Origin: Paraburkholderia sp. LEh10
GTDB taxonomy: Bacteria > Pseudomonadota > Gammaproteobacteria > Burkholderiales > Burkholderiaceae
Reading direction: 5' to 3'
Assembly: GCF_017814945.1 (NCBI RefSeq)
Contig: NZ_JAGIPX010000023.1
Coordinates: forward strand, 1-64,000
DNA: 64,000 bases
Shown: positions 52,795 to 61,486 of the stretch, one piece after another
How the letters are laid out: each line of letters begins with the position of its first letter
Position numbering within the stretch: the stretch's first letter is position 1
Position numbers and translations under genes: made by a program
The notes under the pieces: generated by a model
Told to the model about the DNA's origin: nothing
Seen by the model: the letters and a program-made list of their open reading frames with translations, nothing else
Database searches by the model: none

Positions 52795-53232
52795 TCAGCT
52801 GCGCTTGCAGAAGATCGCCGTCACGTGCGGCGCGACGTGATGAACGATAGCCGTGCTGCCCGCAGCAGCGACGGCCGTTTGCACCTTCTCGTCGCTGCCC
52901 CAGACGACCGCGCCGTAAGCCGACTTTGCAAGCGGTTCGCCGCTGCCTGGACGAAACAACGGATCATCCTGTTCATAGCCGACGACGGCAAACACACTGA
53001 AGCCATACGCCTCCAGGCTGGCGCCGCGCACAGGACGAAAGGCGTTGATTGAGTTGCTCTCGACGCGCATCGGCTTCGGATCGATCAACTGCTGCGCGGC
53101 GAGATCGGCGATGAACTTGTGAGCCGATATGTCGCAGGCGAGGGCGGCGTCGAGCGACGCGGCGCGGGCGGCGATGGGCAGGATCGAAAGCAGCAGTGCA
53201 ATGACGGCGGGACGGACAAAGAGGCGTTTCAT
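52795..53232 (-). CDS. Secreted hypothetical protein, 145 aa
   Basis: A clear Sec signal (VIALLLSILPIAARA) precedes a 121-residue mature protein with two Cys (ALACDIS and IFCKRS) that may form a disulfide. Strand-like blocks are LEAYGFSVFAVVGYEQDD and SAYGAVVWGSDEKVQTAV. It is probably periplasmic. I do not recognise the family. It is divergent from the CDP-alcohol phosphotransferase operon across 233 bases, which may hold promoters for both. Confidence 0.72.
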   Translation of the reverse strand: MKRLFVRPAVIALLLSILPIAARAASLDAALACDISAHKFIADLAAQQLIDPKPMRVESNSINAFRPVRGASLEAYGFSVFAVVGYEQDDPLFRPGSGEPLAKSAYGAVVWGSDEKVQTAVAAAGSTAIVHHVAPHVTAIFCKRS

Positions 53233-53465
53233 GATGTCGAAGAACGTCTGCGCGGGAACGGGAGGGCGCGGACAGGCAAACGGGTAGACAGCAGTCGAGC
53301 CGCGACGGGAACAGTTCTCCGGAATCGGTAACCTCGACGCGGCAGACGCGCACTCTACCCGCGTTCGGCAATTCGTGCTGCGAGGCCACGGGCAGACCTT
53401 TGAAAAGCAACAGATTTGTGAGCGACAGAGGCAAGAAATCGCGATCCCGTATATATTTCCGGGTT

Positions 53466-54155
53466 ATGACTTCGCAATCTAACCCTCCCCGGAACGTCCC
53501 GGCGCCCAGAATGTGGGACGCCCGGCTTGCCCGGCGGCTCATCATGCCGCTCGTGCATACACCCGTAACGCCGAACCACCTGACGACCGTGCGGCTGCTG
53601 ATCGGCCTTGCAGGCGGACTGGCGTTGGCGCGCGGCGGTTTCGCGTGGACCAACGTCGGCGCGTTCCTGATCGTGCTGTCCAATTTCGTCGACCATACGG
53701 ACGGCGAGCTTGCGAGGGTCAGCGGTAAGACGAGCCGCATCGGTCATTTTTACGATCTCGCGTGCGACGCGCTCGTCACCGTGCTGCTGTTCGGCGGCAT
53801 GGGCTATGGCATGACGTCGGCACAGGTCAGCAATCTGATCGGGCTGTCCATGCCGCCGTTCGTGCTTGGCACCGTCGCAGGCATCGCGGTTGCGCTGATC
53901 TTCTTCCTGCGCATGCGCATCGAAGAAATGGCGGGCAAAGCCGGCACCAAACAGGCTTCCGTCGGCGGCTTCGAGACGGAAGACATCCTTTATCTGTTGC
54001 CCCTCGTCACGCTGACGGGGGGAATCGCGCCGTTTCTCGTGGCCGCGTCGATCGGCGCGCCGCTATTCGCTGCGTATGTGGTCATCGACTACCGGCGCGT
54101 CGTGCGCCGCAGTCGCCCGGCGCAAAAAACCAGTCAGGCATGGTTGAGCCGATGA
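53466..54155 (+). CDS. CDP-alcohol phosphatidyltransferase family protein
   Basis: Encodes 229 residues with about five or six membrane segments. The full catalytic motif is present: D79-G80-x2-A83-R84-x8-G93-x3-D97-x3-D101 (DGELARVSGKTS then RIGHFYDLACD). These enzymes transfer an alcohol from, or onto, a CDP-activated molecule in the membrane and make phospholipid or phosphodiester head groups. It is the first gene of a tight operon with a 2OG oxygenase, a flippase-like protein and a cytidylyltransferase. The acceptor and head group are unknown. Confidence 0.88.
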   Translation: MTSQSNPPRNVPAPRMWDARLARRLIMPLVHTPVTPNHLTTVRLLIGLAGGLALARGGFAWTNVGAFLIVLSNFVDHTDGELARVSGKTSRIGHFYDLACDALVTVLLFGGMGYGMTSAQVSNLIGLSMPPFVLGTVAGIAVALIFFLRMRIEEMAGKAGTKQASVGGFETEDILYLLPLVTLTGGIAPFLVAASIGAPLFAAYVVIDYRRVVRRSRPAQKTSQAWLSR

Positions 54156-55015
54156 GCACACCCGCACAAGAAGACGTGATTACATCCAATTCGCTGAACA
54201 ACGCTGCCGGCCTCGCGCCGGCTTCTGCCGTTTCTGGGGATGCGGGCGCATCCGCTGGCGCGGCGGACCCGGATCGCGCCGTCGCAAGCCGCATCCGCAC
54301 CTTCGACAACGCGAAGCTGCGCAAGGATTTCGACGATCAGAGCGCGTTCCTGTATCTCGAAGATTTCCTCGCGCCGGAAGTGACGGCGCAACTGATCGCA
54401 GCGGCACGCGCGCTGCTGCCCGAAGTAAACCGCAACTATCTGCCGGGTCACAAGCAGGGCGGCAGCGTCAGCCGGCATACGATCGACCGTCTCGCGCCGT
54501 TCATCGCGCAGTTGTACCGCTCGAAGGAGCTGATCGGCTGGCTCGAACACCTGACGGGCGACAGGCTGCTGCTGTCGCCGGCCGATGATCCTCATGCATA
54601 TGCGCTCTACTACTACACGAAGCCGGGCGACCATATCGGCTGGCACTACGATACGTCTTACTACGACGGCCGCCGCTATACGCTGCTGCTCGGCGTGATC
54701 GACGAATCGTCGTGCCGTCTCGACTACGAGCTGCACACGCGCAATCCCGACAAGGCCGACGAGCCTGGCTCGGTGCAGATTCCGCCGGGTGGCCTGGTGT
54801 TCTTCGACGGCGACAAGCTGCGTCACCGCATCACGCCCGCGCTCGAAAACGAAATGCGCGTCTCGCTGACGTTCGAGTACGTGACCGATCCGAACATGCG
54901 CCCGTGGCGCCGCGTGATTTCGAATCTGAAGGACGCGATTGCGTACTTCGGCTTTCGCCAGGTGTTCAGCCAGTTCGCGCGTCGTCGTGGCGGCAATGCA
55001 GGAGAAGGCGTGTGA
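54152..55015 (+). CDS. 2-Oxoglutarate/Fe(II)-dependent oxygenase
   Basis: Encodes 287 residues. After a low-complexity N-terminus (about 1-40) comes the double-stranded beta-helix with HIGWHYDTSYY (His165 and Asp167 as iron ligands), distal His225 (KLRHRITPA) and Arg236 (MRVSLTFEY) to bind 2-oxoglutarate. It would hydroxylate or halogenate a small molecule or lipid group. It overlaps the phosphotransferase gene and the following gene by four bases each, so all three are coupled. A hydroxylated head group or acyl chain is the likely product, by context only. Confidence 0.85.
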   Translation: MSTPAQEDVITSNSLNNAAGLAPASAVSGDAGASAGAADPDRAVASRIRTFDNAKLRKDFDDQSAFLYLEDFLAPEVTAQLIAAARALLPEVNRNYLPGHKQGGSVSRHTIDRLAPFIAQLYRSKELIGWLEHLTGDRLLLSPADDPHAYALYYYTKPGDHIGWHYDTSYYDGRRYTLLLGVIDESSCRLDYELHTRNPDKADEPGSVQIPPGGLVFFDGDKLRHRITPALENEMRVSLTFEYVTDPNMRPWRRVISNLKDAIAYFGFRQVFSQFARRRGGNAGEGV

Positions 55016-56016
55016 CACGTGCCGCCATGATCCTGCTGACGATCGGCGGCGCGCTGTTCGTTGCATTGCTCGCGTGGCAGGGGTTCGGCTCGGTCGTGTC
55101 GACGCTGATGGCGGCCGGCTGGGGCCTCGCGCTCGTCGCGGCGTTCCACCTGCTGCCGCTCGTGCTCGATGCGGGCGCGATCTCCGTGATGTTCGACAAG
55201 AACCGCAAGGAAGTCACCGAGCGTGACGCGGTGTTCGCGCGCTGGATCGGCGAATCGGTGAACAGCCTGCTGCCTGCCGGCCAGATCGGCGGCCCGGTGA
55301 TGATGGTGCGTCAGTTGTCGCAGCGCGGTTTGCGCATGCGTGACGCCGCTGCCGCGATCACTGTGAGCACCACGTTGCAGGCGCTCGCGCAGATCGTCTT
55401 CGCGATGCTCGGGCTGCTGCTGTTCGGCGCATCGGCGGCGCACGGCGCGATGCGCGATCTGCAGACGGCGGCGCTGATCGCAACGGGCGTGCTCGCGGTG
55501 CTGATCCTGGGCTTCTACGTTGCTCAGCGACGCGGCCTGTTCGGCAAGGCGCTGCGCGTGCTGTCGAAGGTATTCGGCAAGCGCGACTGGTCGTCGCTGA
55601 CGACGCGCGCCGATGCCGTCGATACGGCCGTGCGCGAACTCTACGACCAGCGCGGCAAGGTCGCGGCGAGCTTTGCGCTGAGCCTTGCGGGCTGGATCGT
55701 CGGCACCGTGGAAGTGTGGCTCGCGCTGCGCTTTCTCGGCCATCCGGTCGGCTGGGTCGATGCGCTGCTGCTCGAAAGCCTCGGCCAGGCGATTCGCGGC
55801 GCGGCTTTTGCGATTCCCGGCTCGCTCGGCATTCAGGAGGGCGGCTATCTGCTGCTCGCGCCGCTCGTCGGCCTGCCGCCCGAGGCGGCATTGGCGCTGT
55901 CGCTGGTCAAGCGTGCGCGCGAGTTGCTGCTCGGCTTGCCGGGCCTGCTCTATTTGCATTTCAGCGAACGTAGCTGGCAGCGGCGGCGCGCGACGCGCCT
56001 GCCCGCTGTCGATTGA
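55012..56016 (+). CDS. Flippase-like / lysyl-PG-synthetase-type membrane protein (HpnL/UPF0104)
   Basis: Encodes 334 residues with about eight membrane helices. Typical blocks are SVNSLLPAGQIGGPVMMVRQ, which is the LPG-synthetase N-terminal-domain pattern, and GAAFAIPGSLGIQEGGYLLL. It starts with GTG 55012, with GGAG about seven bases upstream, and overlaps the oxygenase stop (GTGA). Proteins of this domain are thought to move lipid-linked molecules across the inner membrane. In this operon it could flip the finished lipid. The transport role is inferred. Confidence 0.85.
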   Translation: MTRAAMILLTIGGALFVALLAWQGFGSVVSTLMAAGWGLALVAAFHLLPLVLDAGAISVMFDKNRKEVTERDAVFARWIGESVNSLLPAGQIGGPVMMVRQLSQRGLRMRDAAAAITVSTTLQALAQIVFAMLGLLLFGASAAHGAMRDLQTAALIATGVLAVLILGFYVAQRRGLFGKALRVLSKVFGKRDWSSLTTRADAVDTAVRELYDQRGKVAASFALSLAGWIVGTVEVWLALRFLGHPVGWVDALLLESLGQAIRGAAFAIPGSLGIQEGGYLLLAPLVGLPPEAALALSLVKRARELLLGLPGLLYLHFSERSWQRRRATRLPAVD

Positions 56017-56037
56017 TATTTTTAGAAAGGACCGCGA

Positions 56038-56802
56038 ATGCGCGCCATCATTCTTGCTGCAGGTCTTGGCCTGCGTCTCCAGCAACCGGCCGGAGAACAG
56101 TTTCCCAAATGCCTGCTGCGTTTCGACGGCGTGACGCTGCTTGAGCGTCATTTGCAGATGCTCGATGCGGCGGGCGTCGATGACGTCGTACTCGCACTCG
56201 GCTTCCAGCCGGAGTTGGTCGAAGCCGAACTGAAGCGGATCGAATGGCCGCACAAGGTCGAGATCAAACTGAATCCGCGTTTCGATCTCGGCAGTGTGCT
56301 GACCGTGCACACGGTTGCGGATGCGCTCACGCGCGGCGGCGATGTGCTGCTGATGGACGCTGACGTGCTGTACGACGAGCGCATTCTGAGCGCGCTGGTT
56401 GCGGGCGAGCATGCGAACCGGCTGCTCATCGACTGTGATTTCGAAACGGGCGACGAGCCGGTCAAGCTGTGTCTGAAGGACGGCGTGCCGGTTGAGCTGC
56501 GCAAGCAGGTGGCCGTGAATCTCGACTACGACACGATTGGCGAGTCGGTTGGCTTTTTCCGTTTGCGTGAAGAAACGGCGAAGCGGTTTGCGGAGATTGT
56601 TGCCGGCTACGTCGACAGTGGTCGTGCGAACATGCCGCACGAGGAGGCTGTGCGGGATTTGCTGCTGGAGCGCAGCCACGTGTTCGAAACGGCGGATGTC
56701 ACGGGCGCGCCGTGGATCGAGATCGACTTCCCGAATGATGTCGAGCGCGCGGCGGCGGAGATTCTGCCGATGCTGGTGCCGCTCGTTGGGGCGGCGCGAT
56801 AG
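56038..56802 (+). CDS. Nucleotidyltransferase, LicC-like phosphocholine/sugar-phosphate cytidylyltransferase
   Basis: Encodes 254 residues. The N-terminal AIILAAGLGLRLQQPAGEQF with PKCLLRFDGVTLLERHL is the nucleotidyltransferase signature (G-x-G-x-R-L, then Pro-Lys). Metal-binding DADVLYDE follows near 107, and a final EIDFPNDVERAA. LicC-type relatives make CDP-choline and others make CDP-alditols or CDP-inositol. It would supply the CDP-activated head group to the phosphotransferase at the start of this operon. The gap to the previous gene is 21 bases with AGAAAGGA as ribosome site. Confidence 0.87.
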   Translation: MRAIILAAGLGLRLQQPAGEQFPKCLLRFDGVTLLERHLQMLDAAGVDDVVLALGFQPELVEAELKRIEWPHKVEIKLNPRFDLGSVLTVHTVADALTRGGDVLLMDADVLYDERILSALVAGEHANRLLIDCDFETGDEPVKLCLKDGVPVELRKQVAVNLDYDTIGESVGFFRLREETAKRFAEIVAGYVDSGRANMPHEEAVRDLLLERSHVFETADVTGAPWIEIDFPNDVERAAAEILPMLVPLVGAAR

Positions 56803-57649
56803 GGGTTTTTGATTTGCCGCTATTTGGCATCCGCGATGCGGTTTGTGTTTTGCCGCTGTCGCTGGCATCCGCGATGCGGTTTGTGTTTTGCCGCTGTCGC
56901 TGGCATCCGCGATAGCGCCTCGCGGCGCAGGCGTTGCCCCTGTGCGGGGCGGCACTTACTTTCTTTGCCGCCGCAAAGAAAGTAAGCAAAGAAAGCGGCT
57001 CACACCGCCAATACTTGACCCTTGTCCACGGGCTCTCAACGTCCCCGCACTTCGCACGGCAGCGTGCTGAACTTGCCCGTTGCCCGCGCGCTGATTGAAT
57101 GCCTCACCCGCTTCACGCGCTCGTACAGCGCCTACCCGTCCTGGTGTTTCAATGCCCTGTGCGGCAAACATATGTTGGTTGTCGCACCTCACAGGGCAGC
57201 GCTCTAACTGGCAGAGACATCGCGCAGCGAAGGTGTTCTGATGGCGCGAAGGCCTACATAGGTTTGCCGCATGGGGCACGGGACAATCGAGGGCGTGGTC
57301 AGCAACGCGGGTGCCGAAGCGGTTGAGGCGCTAGTCAGTGCGCTGGCAACGAAAGTGCGCCGGTACGCTAGCGCAAGAAGTATTGGAACGTTGAGAGCCC
57401 GTGGGTAGGAATAAGAGTTGGCGGTGTGAGCGGCTTTCTTTGCCTCCTTTCTTTGCCGCGGCAAAGAAAGGAGGTGCCGCCCCGCACAGGGGCAACGCCT
57501 GCGCCGCGAGGCGCTAACGCGGATGCCAGCGATAGCGGCAAAGCAAACCGCATCGCGGATGCCAGCGACAGCGGCAAAACAACCCCAAACAGCATTTGCG
57601 AATTTTTGCCGCCGCAAACGCAAAAACAAAGGCAAAGACAACCCATTCC
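56803..57649. repeat. Long imperfect inverted-repeat element with internal hairpins
   Basis: This 847-base non-coding gap is organised as a near-palindrome centred at about 57215. Matching outer, middle and inner blocks share that centre: for example CCACGGGCTCTCAACG near 57026-57041 with its complement near 57390-57405, and GCGGCAAAC at 57161-57169 with GTTTGCCGC at 57262-57270. Each arm carries a strong hairpin (56955-56986 and about 57444-57475). The left arm has a 38-bp tandem repeat (56826-56863, 56864-56901, plus a partial copy). No transposase frame is present. Confidence 0.75.
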
Positions 57650-59053
57650 ATGCCCCTGCCAATAGGCCCCTTCCTCGTCCCATTGATAATCGCCTCTGCG
57701 ATGTTCATGGAAAACGTCGACGCGACGGTCCTCGTCACATCCTTGCCCGTCCTCGCCCGCGATCTCGGGCATGATCCCATCACACTGAAGCTCGCGATCA
57801 CCAGTTACGTGATCGGCCTCGGCGTCTTCATCCCCGTGTGCGGCTGGGTCGCCGACCGCTATGGCCCGCGCTCTGTGTTTCGCACGGCGATCGGCATCTT
57901 CATGGCGGGCTCGCTGATGGCGGCGGCCTCGACGACCCTGCCGCTCTTCGTCGCCGCGCGTTTCGTGCAAGGCATTGGCGGCGCGATGATGGTGCCCGTC
58001 GGCCGCATCATCATTTTCCGCTCGGTGCCGAAGTCGGACTTCATTCGCGCCGTCAACTACCTGACCGTGCCCGCGCTGCTCGGGCCCGTGATCGGCCCGC
58101 CGTTGGGCGGATTCATCACGACGTACCTGCACTGGCGCCTGATCTTCATCGTCAACATTCCGATCGGCCTGTTCGGCATCTGGCTCACCAACAGACACAT
58201 CGCGAACCTGCGCGAAGCGCATCCGGGGCGGCTCGACTGGACAGGCTCCCTTCTGTCGGCGAGCGGCGCGTCGCTGTTCATGCTGGGCCTGTCGCTGATA
58301 GGCGGCGAGCTGGTGCCGGGCACCGTGTCGGCGACGATGTGCGTGCTGGGCGCCGTGTTGCTGCTGGTCTACGGATGGTACGCAAGCCGCGTGGAGCGGC
58401 CAGTGCTCGATCTGAGGCTGCTGCGCATCCCGAGTTTCCATGCGAGCGTCGCGGGCGGCTCGCTGTTTCGCATCGGCCTTGGCGCGGTGCCGTTTCTGTT
58501 GCCGCTCGCGTTGCAGGAAGGACTCGGCATGACGCCGTTCGCCGCGGGCACGATCGCCTGCGCGTCGGCGTTCGGCTCGATCTTCATGAAGACGGTCGCG
58601 TCGTCGGTGCTCGCGCGCTTCGGCTTTCGACGCGTGCTGATGTGCAACGCCCTGCTCGCCGGCCTTGCGATCGCGAGCTATGGACTCTTCGCGCCCGGCA
58701 CGCCGCACGCGCTGCTCTGGTGTGTCGTGCTGATCGGCGGAATCTTCCCGTCATTGCAGTTCACGTCGCTGAACTCGCTCGCCTATGCGGACATTGCGAG
58801 CCCCGACGTGGGACGCGCAACGAGTGTCGCGAGCGTCGTTCAACAGATCTCGCTCGGTCTCGGCGTGACGATCGCAGGCATCATCCTGCAGATCTCACAC
58901 GAGCTGCAAGGACATCCGACCATCGTCTGGACCGACTTCTGGCCCGCGTTCCTCGCGATCGGTCTGTTCTCCGTCGCATCGATACCCGTGACCGCGAAGC
59001 TGCCGCACGACAGCGGCGACGAACTGGCGCGCGGCGGAAGAGGGCAGGCGTGA
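57650..59053 (+). CDS. MFS transporter, DHA2/EmrB-like drug exporter
   Basis: Encodes 467 residues with about 14 membrane segments. Motifs of the 14-helix drug:H+ antiporters are visible: the helix 1 FMENVDATVLVTSLP (DxT), loop 2-3 CGWVADRYGPRSVF, and GPVIGPPLGGFITTYLHWRL (motif C). It expels hydrophobic compounds in exchange for protons. The start at 57650 is the Met right after the repeat element; the frame stays open upstream into it. No membrane-fusion or outer-membrane partner is adjacent. Confidence 0.86.
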   Translation: MPLPIGPFLVPLIIASAMFMENVDATVLVTSLPVLARDLGHDPITLKLAITSYVIGLGVFIPVCGWVADRYGPRSVFRTAIGIFMAGSLMAAASTTLPLFVAARFVQGIGGAMMVPVGRIIIFRSVPKSDFIRAVNYLTVPALLGPVIGPPLGGFITTYLHWRLIFIVNIPIGLFGIWLTNRHIANLREAHPGRLDWTGSLLSASGASLFMLGLSLIGGELVPGTVSATMCVLGAVLLLVYGWYASRVERPVLDLRLLRIPSFHASVAGGSLFRIGLGAVPFLLPLALQEGLGMTPFAAGTIACASAFGSIFMKTVASSVLARFGFRRVLMCNALLAGLAIASYGLFAPGTPHALLWCVVLIGGIFPSLQFTSLNSLAYADIASPDVGRATSVASVVQQISLGLGVTIAGIILQISHELQGHPTIVWTDFWPAFLAIGLFSVASIPVTAKLPHDSGDELARGGRGQA

Positions 59054-59087
59054 CGCATCCGTCACGCGCCGGGGGAGACGGGAGACG

Positions 59088-59987
59088 TCAAACCGCCTCG
59101 TGAACCGCGCGCAAGAACTGCTGCGTGCGCTCGTGCTGCGGCGATGTGAAGAACTGCTGCGGCGGTCCCTGCTCGATGATCTTGCCTTGCGAGAAGAAGC
59201 ACACACGGTCCGCGAATTCGCGCGCAAAGCCCATCTGATGCGTGACCATCAGCATCGTCAGATTGTGCTCCGCGCCGAGCCGGCGAATCACGTTCAGCAC
59301 TTCGCCGCATAGCTCGGGGTCGAGTGCGGACGTGACTTCGTCGAACAGCATCACCTTTGGACGCATCGCGAGCGCCCGCGCAATCGCGACACGCTGCTGC
59401 TGACCGCCCGACAGTTGCGACGGATAGTGATTGCACTTGTTCTCGAGACCGACGAGCGTCAGCAATTCGCGCGCGCGATCGGTCGCTTCCTTGCGCGACA
59501 GGCCGAGCACCTGCATCGGCGCTTCGATCGTATTGGCGAGCGCCGTCATGTGCGGGAACAGATTGAAGCTCTGAAACACCATGCCGATCTTGCTGCGCAC
59601 GCGCCGCAGATGCGCGGACGAAGCGGGCACGAGCGCGCCGTTCTTGCGCATGTGCGTGAGCGGTTCGCCGTCCACTTCGATCATGCCGCTCGTCAGCGGA
59701 TCGAGCGTCATCAGCACGCGCAATAGCGTCGATTTGCCCGATCCGCTCGGGCCGATGATCGCCACTTTCTCGTTGGGCGCGATTTCCAGATCGAGTTCGT
59801 CGAGCACGGTGAGCGTGCCATAGCGCTTCGTCACGCCGGCGAACCGGACCATCGGCTGTTCACCCTTTGGATTGCGCGTTTCGCTCAGCACGGCAACGGG
59901 GTCTCGCTTCATCTCTTTCTCCATCACGGGGGACTCGGACTGCAAACGGGTGTCGGTGTCTGCGTGTGTCTTTGCATGGGTCTTCAT
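59088..59987 (-). CDS. ehuA: Ectoine/hydroxyectoine ABC transporter ATPase
   Basis: Encodes 299 residues. Walker A is GPSGSGKST, the signature motif LSGGQQQRVAIARAL and Walker B VMLFDEVTSALDP, with His in TMLMVTHQMG. It resembles EhuA/GlnQ-type ATPases, with the EhuA-like insert near EPLTHMRKNGALVPA. ATP hydrolysis drives uptake by the EhuBCD complex. Its ATG overlaps the ehuD stop (ATGA). The first 45 residues are an extension over most relatives; an internal Met at 59852, with AGGG upstream, is an alternative start. Confidence 0.87.
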   Translation of the reverse strand: MKTHAKTHADTDTRLQSESPVMEKEMKRDPVAVLSETRNPKGEQPMVRFAGVTKRYGTLTVLDELDLEIAPNEKVAIIGPSGSGKSTLLRVLMTLDPLTSGMIEVDGEPLTHMRKNGALVPASSAHLRRVRSKIGMVFQSFNLFPHMTALANTIEAPMQVLGLSRKEATDRARELLTLVGLENKCNHYPSQLSGGQQQRVAIARALAMRPKVMLFDEVTSALDPELCGEVLNVIRRLGAEHNLTMLMVTHQMGFAREFADRVCFFSQGKIIEQGPPQQFFTSPQHERTQQFLRAVHEAV

Positions 59988-60643
59988 GGCAGCCTCAAGC
60001 GGAATTCCAGCCGCCGCACGAGTTGCGCGAACGTAATGCTGATGACCAGAAAGAACAGGCCTGCGAGTGTGATCGGCTCCAGATAGCGGAATGTTTCCGA
60101 GCCGACATTCTTTGCCTGCTGCATCAGTTCGACGACGGTGATGGCCGACAGCACGGGCGTGTCCTTGAACATCGCGACGAGATAGTTGCCGAGCGCGGGA
60201 ATGATGGGCCGCACGGCTTGCGGCAGGATCACGCCGCTATAGGTGCGCCACGGCGACAGCGACAATGCGCAAGCCGCTTCCCACTGCCCGCGCGCGACGC
60301 CGTTCAGGCCCGCGCGGTAAACCTCGGACGTGTAGCATGCGTAATGCACAGCGATGCCGATCGTGCCAGCCATCAACGCGGACATCGTGATGCCGTAGGT
60401 CGGCAGCACATAGAACAGCACGTACACCTGGATCAGCAGCGGCGTGCTGCGGATGAACTCGACGACGAACGCGACGGTGCGCGAAACGGCCTTGATATGG
60501 CTGCGCCGCAGGATCGCGAGCACGAGGCCGAGCACGAGCGCGATCGCAAAGCCGACCAGCGTGATCAGGATCGTGTACACGGACGCGCGCGCCAGATCGG
60601 GCAGGATATGCGCGGCGTACTGCAGATCGAAAAAGTGATTCAT
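59984..60643 (-). CDS. ehuD: Ectoine/hydroxyectoine ABC transporter permease EhuD
   Basis: Encodes 219 residues with five membrane segments and the permease EAA loop (QWEAACALSLSPWRTYSGVI-type, ending in LPQAVRPIIPALGN). It is of the polar-amino-acid uptake family, with EFIRSTPLLIQVYVLFYVLP. It forms the inner-membrane channel with EhuC. It overlaps ehuC and ehuA by four bases each. The assignment to ectoine rests on the gene order ehuBCDA and the EhuB and EnuR neighbours; other polar amino-acid importers look alike. Confidence 0.86.
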   Translation of the reverse strand: MNHFFDLQYAAHILPDLARASVYTILITLVGFAIALVLGLVLAILRRSHIKAVSRTVAFVVEFIRSTPLLIQVYVLFYVLPTYGITMSALMAGTIGIAVHYACYTSEVYRAGLNGVARGQWEAACALSLSPWRTYSGVILPQAVRPIIPALGNYLVAMFKDTPVLSAITVVELMQQAKNVGSETFRYLEPITLAGLFFLVISITFAQLVRRLEFRLRLP

Positions 60644-61311
60644 GGCGCCGCCTTGTGTGTGGTGTGCACGATGATGCCGTGGCTCACGCGCCGTTCGAAA
60701 TGACGCATCAGTGTGGCGAGCAACTGTGCGAGTACGAAGTAGATGACAAGCGTGAGGCAGAAGATCTCGGCCGTCTTGAACGTCGCTTCGTCGAGCTGGC
60801 GCGCACGGAACGTGAGGTCCGACAGCGTGATCAGCGAAACCAGCGAGGTGCCCTTCAGCAATTCGATCATCAGATTCGTCGCGGGCGGCAGCGCGTTGAT
60901 CATCGCTTGCGGCAGGATGATGCGGCGCATGCGCGTGAGCGCGGACATGTTCAACGCGAGCGCGGCTTCGAACTGTCCGCCAGGCACCGAGCGCAATGCG
61001 CCGCGCAGAATCTCCGAACCGTACGCGCCATAGTGCAGGCCGAGACCGACGATCGCCACGGTGAACGGCGTCAGTTCGACCCTGAACGGCGGCAGCGGCA
61101 GCACGAAGAAGAACCAGAAGAGCTGCACGAGCAATGACGTGCCGCGAAACACTTCCACGTACACGTTGCCGATCCAGCGCACGGGCGCCCACGGCGCGAG
61201 TTTGGCGGCCGTGGCGATGAATGCCATCGCGATGGCGAGCAGCGTGCCGAGCACGGCGATCTCGATCGTGACGAGTGTGCCTTGCAACAGCAATGGAAAC
61301 AGTTCACGCAT
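60640..61311 (-). CDS. ehuC: Ectoine/hydroxyectoine ABC transporter permease EhuC
   Basis: Encodes 223 residues with five membrane segments. The family blocks are VEVFRGTSLLVQLFWFFFVLP, GLGLHYGAYGSEILRGALRS and the EAA loop region ALALNMSALTRMRRIILPQA. It pairs with EhuD. It starts at 61311 and lies 175 bases downstream of ehuB; a stem-loop between them probably lowers expression of the membrane genes relative to the binding protein. Confidence 0.86.
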   Translation of the reverse strand: MRELFPLLLQGTLVTIEIAVLGTLLAIAMAFIATAAKLAPWAPVRWIGNVYVEVFRGTSLLVQLFWFFFVLPLPPFRVELTPFTVAIVGLGLHYGAYGSEILRGALRSVPGGQFEAALALNMSALTRMRRIILPQAMINALPPATNLMIELLKGTSLVSLITLSDLTFRARQLDEATFKTAEIFCLTLVIYFVLAQLLATLMRHFERRVSHGIIVHTTHKAAP

Positions 61312-61451
61312 GGCGTTTGGCCTCGCTTGCATGACGGCGCACAGGCGCGCCTCGATTGAAAACGGGAAGCATACGTAGTGCCCCCCAGGACGCGCGATTC
61401 ACGATGCCGCGTGGCGCAGTGCGCCGGCGCAACATGGAATCGCGGCCCTGA

Positions 61452-61479
61452 CGATCACACACGTTCGGCCGTGTGATCG
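61452..61479 (-). terminator. Intra-operon stem-loop between ehuB and ehuC
   Basis: CGATCACAC at 61452-61460 pairs perfectly with GTGTGATCG at 61471-61479 around a ten-base loop, eight bases beyond the ehuB stop. Without a U-run it is more likely an attenuator or 3'-protecting hairpin favouring the binding-protein mRNA, a common feature of ABC importer operons. Confidence 0.7.
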
Positions 61480-61486
61480 CGACGGC

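Noticed and set aside
54823..56955. A 710-codon minus-strand open frame across the lipid-type operon
   Set aside because: It is antisense to three genes with intact family motifs. Long Arg/Gln/Ala-rich antisense frames are expected in high-GC DNA.
56803..57649. Insertion sequence or MITE with transposase
   Set aside because: No transposase frame and no clear target duplication. The mirrored arms are real, so it is reported as a repeat only.
57368..58708. A 446-codon minus-strand frame
   Set aside because: Antisense to the DHA2 transporter and running into the repeat element.
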